DNA from: Planctomycetota bacterium
GTDB lineage: Bacteria; Planctomycetota; SBBH01; JAHFOU01
Direction: 5' to 3'
NCBI GenBank assembly: GCA_023261525.1
Contig: JAHFOU010000165.1
Coordinates: 1-5,704 of the forward strand
Length of the DNA stretch: 5,704 nt
The notes below the pieces were generated by a model that was not told the origin of the DNA, did not search any database, and saw nothing but the letters and a program-made list of their open reading frames with translations. Below, piece by piece: positions 4,544-5,704 of this stretch. Numbering within the stretch: position 1 is the stretch's first letter; each line of letters opens with the position of its first letter. A program made the position numbers and the translations under genes.

Positions 4544-5704
4544 GTCTCTTGAGCGGCTTCAGGGTGAGGGCCAGGACCCCGCCCAGCGTGCCGCCCAATC
4601 CCGCCATCGTGAAGAGGGCTCCCGGCGACACGCCCTGGCCGCAAAGCCACCCGGTCAGGGCCGAGGAGAGCGCCGTGACGCCCAGCACCGTGAGGTTGAC
4701 CAGGGCGAAGACCTGGCCCAGGCGCTCGCGCGGCACATGGGCCTGGAGCATGGCCGGACGGGCCAGCAGGATCATGGGCACGGGCAGGGCATGGACGAAG
4801 AGGACCCCCAGGAGCAGGGGGAAGGAGCCGGTCCGCGCCGCCGGGGCGAAGGGCAGGAAGGTCAGCCCGTCCAGGAGGACGCCGACGCCCAGCAGGATCC
4901 AGCGCGGGCGCCCCCCTTCGAAGGCCTTGAGCAGGAGGGTGCCGGCGATGAGCCCGGAGGCGAAGACCGAGAGGTAGACGGCATAGAGGGCCTCCGGACC
5001 CAGGCCCAGGAGCCCCCCCCCGGCGGCGGCCACCTCGCGCACCAGGAAGACCGAGCCGACCAGAGCAGGCCCCATGAGCAGGAGGTTGTTGAAGGCGGTC
5101 ATGAAGAGCAGGGCCAGCAGATCCCCGCGCGAGAAGGCGTAGCGCAGGGCCCCGGCCACGTCCATGCGGGCGGCCTGCGGACCGTCAAGGCGGACCGGGG
5201 TGCGGATGGCCGCGATGCAGGCGAAGGAGGCCAGGAAGGTCCCCGCGTCCCAGAGGAAGGCCTCGACCGGGGGACGCGCGGCCAGAAGGACGGCCCCCAG
5301 CAGGGGCCCCACCAGGTGGGCGGCGTACTGGGAGATCCCCACCGCGGCGTTGGCCTTGAGCAGGTCCGTCACCTCCGCCAGCTCGGGCAGGAAGGCGTCC
5401 CGGGCGGGGTTGAAGAACAGGGTCCCGACGGTGAGGAGGAAGGCGGCGGCGCCGACGGGGAAGGCGGCGGCAGGCCGCTCGGGCGCCAGCCAGCCGGCCC
5501 GGTCGGAGGCGTAGAGCAGGACCAGCACCGCGACGCGCAGGAGGTCCGCCCCCATCATCACCCGGCGCCGGTCCCAGCGGTCCACCAGGACCCCGGCCCA
5601 GAGCCCCAGGAGGATGTAGGGGAGGTTCTCGCAGACGGATACCAAGCCCACCGAGGCCTGGTTCCCGCCGGAGACCTTGAACGCGTAGTTAAGCAGGACG
5701 GCCA
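4536..5704 (-). CDS. MFS efflux transporter, DHA3/EntS-like (5' partial)
   Basis: The visible 388 residues of a major facilitator superfamily permease with no intact start: the frame is open to the right edge, and the GTG at 5651 is internal. Translating past it gives LLNYAFKVSGGNQASVGLVS, which fits the first helix and loop of the family, so perhaps 25-35 N-terminal residues are missing. The helix 2-3 loop carries motif A, GLWAGVLVDRWDRRRVM, and NPARDAFLPEL, as in the DHA3 group of drug and siderophore exporters (macrolide-efflux and enterobactin-exporter relatives). Roughly eleven further hydrophobic segments follow. The inner-membrane exporter role is family-based; the substrate is unknown. 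A run of nine G encodes three glycines (VAAAGGGLLG) in the middle of the protein. The stop lies ten bases before tsaD, so it may read into that cluster. Confidence 0.9.
   Translation of the reverse strand, partial: AVLLNYAFKVSGGNQASVGLVSVCENLPYILLGLWAGVLVDRWDRRRVMMGADLLRVAVLVLLYASDRAGWLAPERPAAAFPVGAAAFLLTVGTLFFNPARDAFLPELAEVTDLLKANAAVGISQYAAHLVGPLLGAVLLAARPPVEAFLWDAGTFLASFACIAAIRTPVRLDGPQAARMDVAGALRYAFSRGDLLALLFMTAFNNLLLMGPALVGSVFLVREVAAAGGGLLGLGPEALYAVYLSVFASGLIAGTLLLKAFEGGRPRWILLGVGVLLDGLTFLPFAPAARTGSFPLLLGVLFVHALPVPMILLARPAMLQAHVPRERLGQVFALVNLTVLGVTALSSALTGWLCGQGVSPGALFTMAGLGGTLGGVLALTLKPLKRLV

Overview
The window is about 70% GC and almost entirely protein-coding. I count only about ten non-coding bases, between the transporter gene and tsaD. 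High GC, GTG starts and stop/start overlaps fit a free-living bacterium with a compact genome. The gene mix (DUF4153/DUF4173-type membrane protein with a small membrane partner, larB next to tsaD) would suit Acidobacteriota, perhaps Holophagae, but this is a low-confidence guess. No rRNA, tRNA, CRISPR array, insertion sequence or origin was seen.

Left arm, + strand (1-1476): the 3' part of a DUF4153/DUF4173-type polytopic membrane protein, entering from the left edge, then a 159-residue four-helix membrane protein whose GTG start overlaps the previous stop (GTGA). The second gene runs 17 bp into the 3' end of the opposing cluster.

Right arm, - strand, read from 5704 down to 1460: a DHA3-like MFS exporter (5' end outside the window), then tsaD (tRNA t6A synthesis), larB (first step of the nickel-pincer cofactor pathway), a previously easy-to-miss 124-residue two-helix membrane protein, a VOC (glyoxalase/bleomycin-resistance fold) protein, and a DJ-1/PfpI protein. 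From tsaD onward every junction is an overlap or an abutment: GTGA, ATGA, TGATG, TGA-ATG. This implies one translationally coupled transcript. A perfect extended -10 (TGGTATAAT) lies nine bases before the tsaD ATG, which has no Shine-Dalgarno, so the tsaD cluster may start as a leaderless mRNA.

The genes do not make one obvious pathway. tsaD is housekeeping, and larB makes a cofactor precursor whose later enzymes (LarC, LarE) are not here. The VOC and DJ-1/PfpI pair could together handle reactive carbonyls, which is inference only. The small membrane protein is the outlier: 56% GC against roughly 70-77% around it, atypical codons, and no function I can assign. I see no convincing new multi-gene system; that small gene and the leaderless-type tsaD promoter are the best leads.
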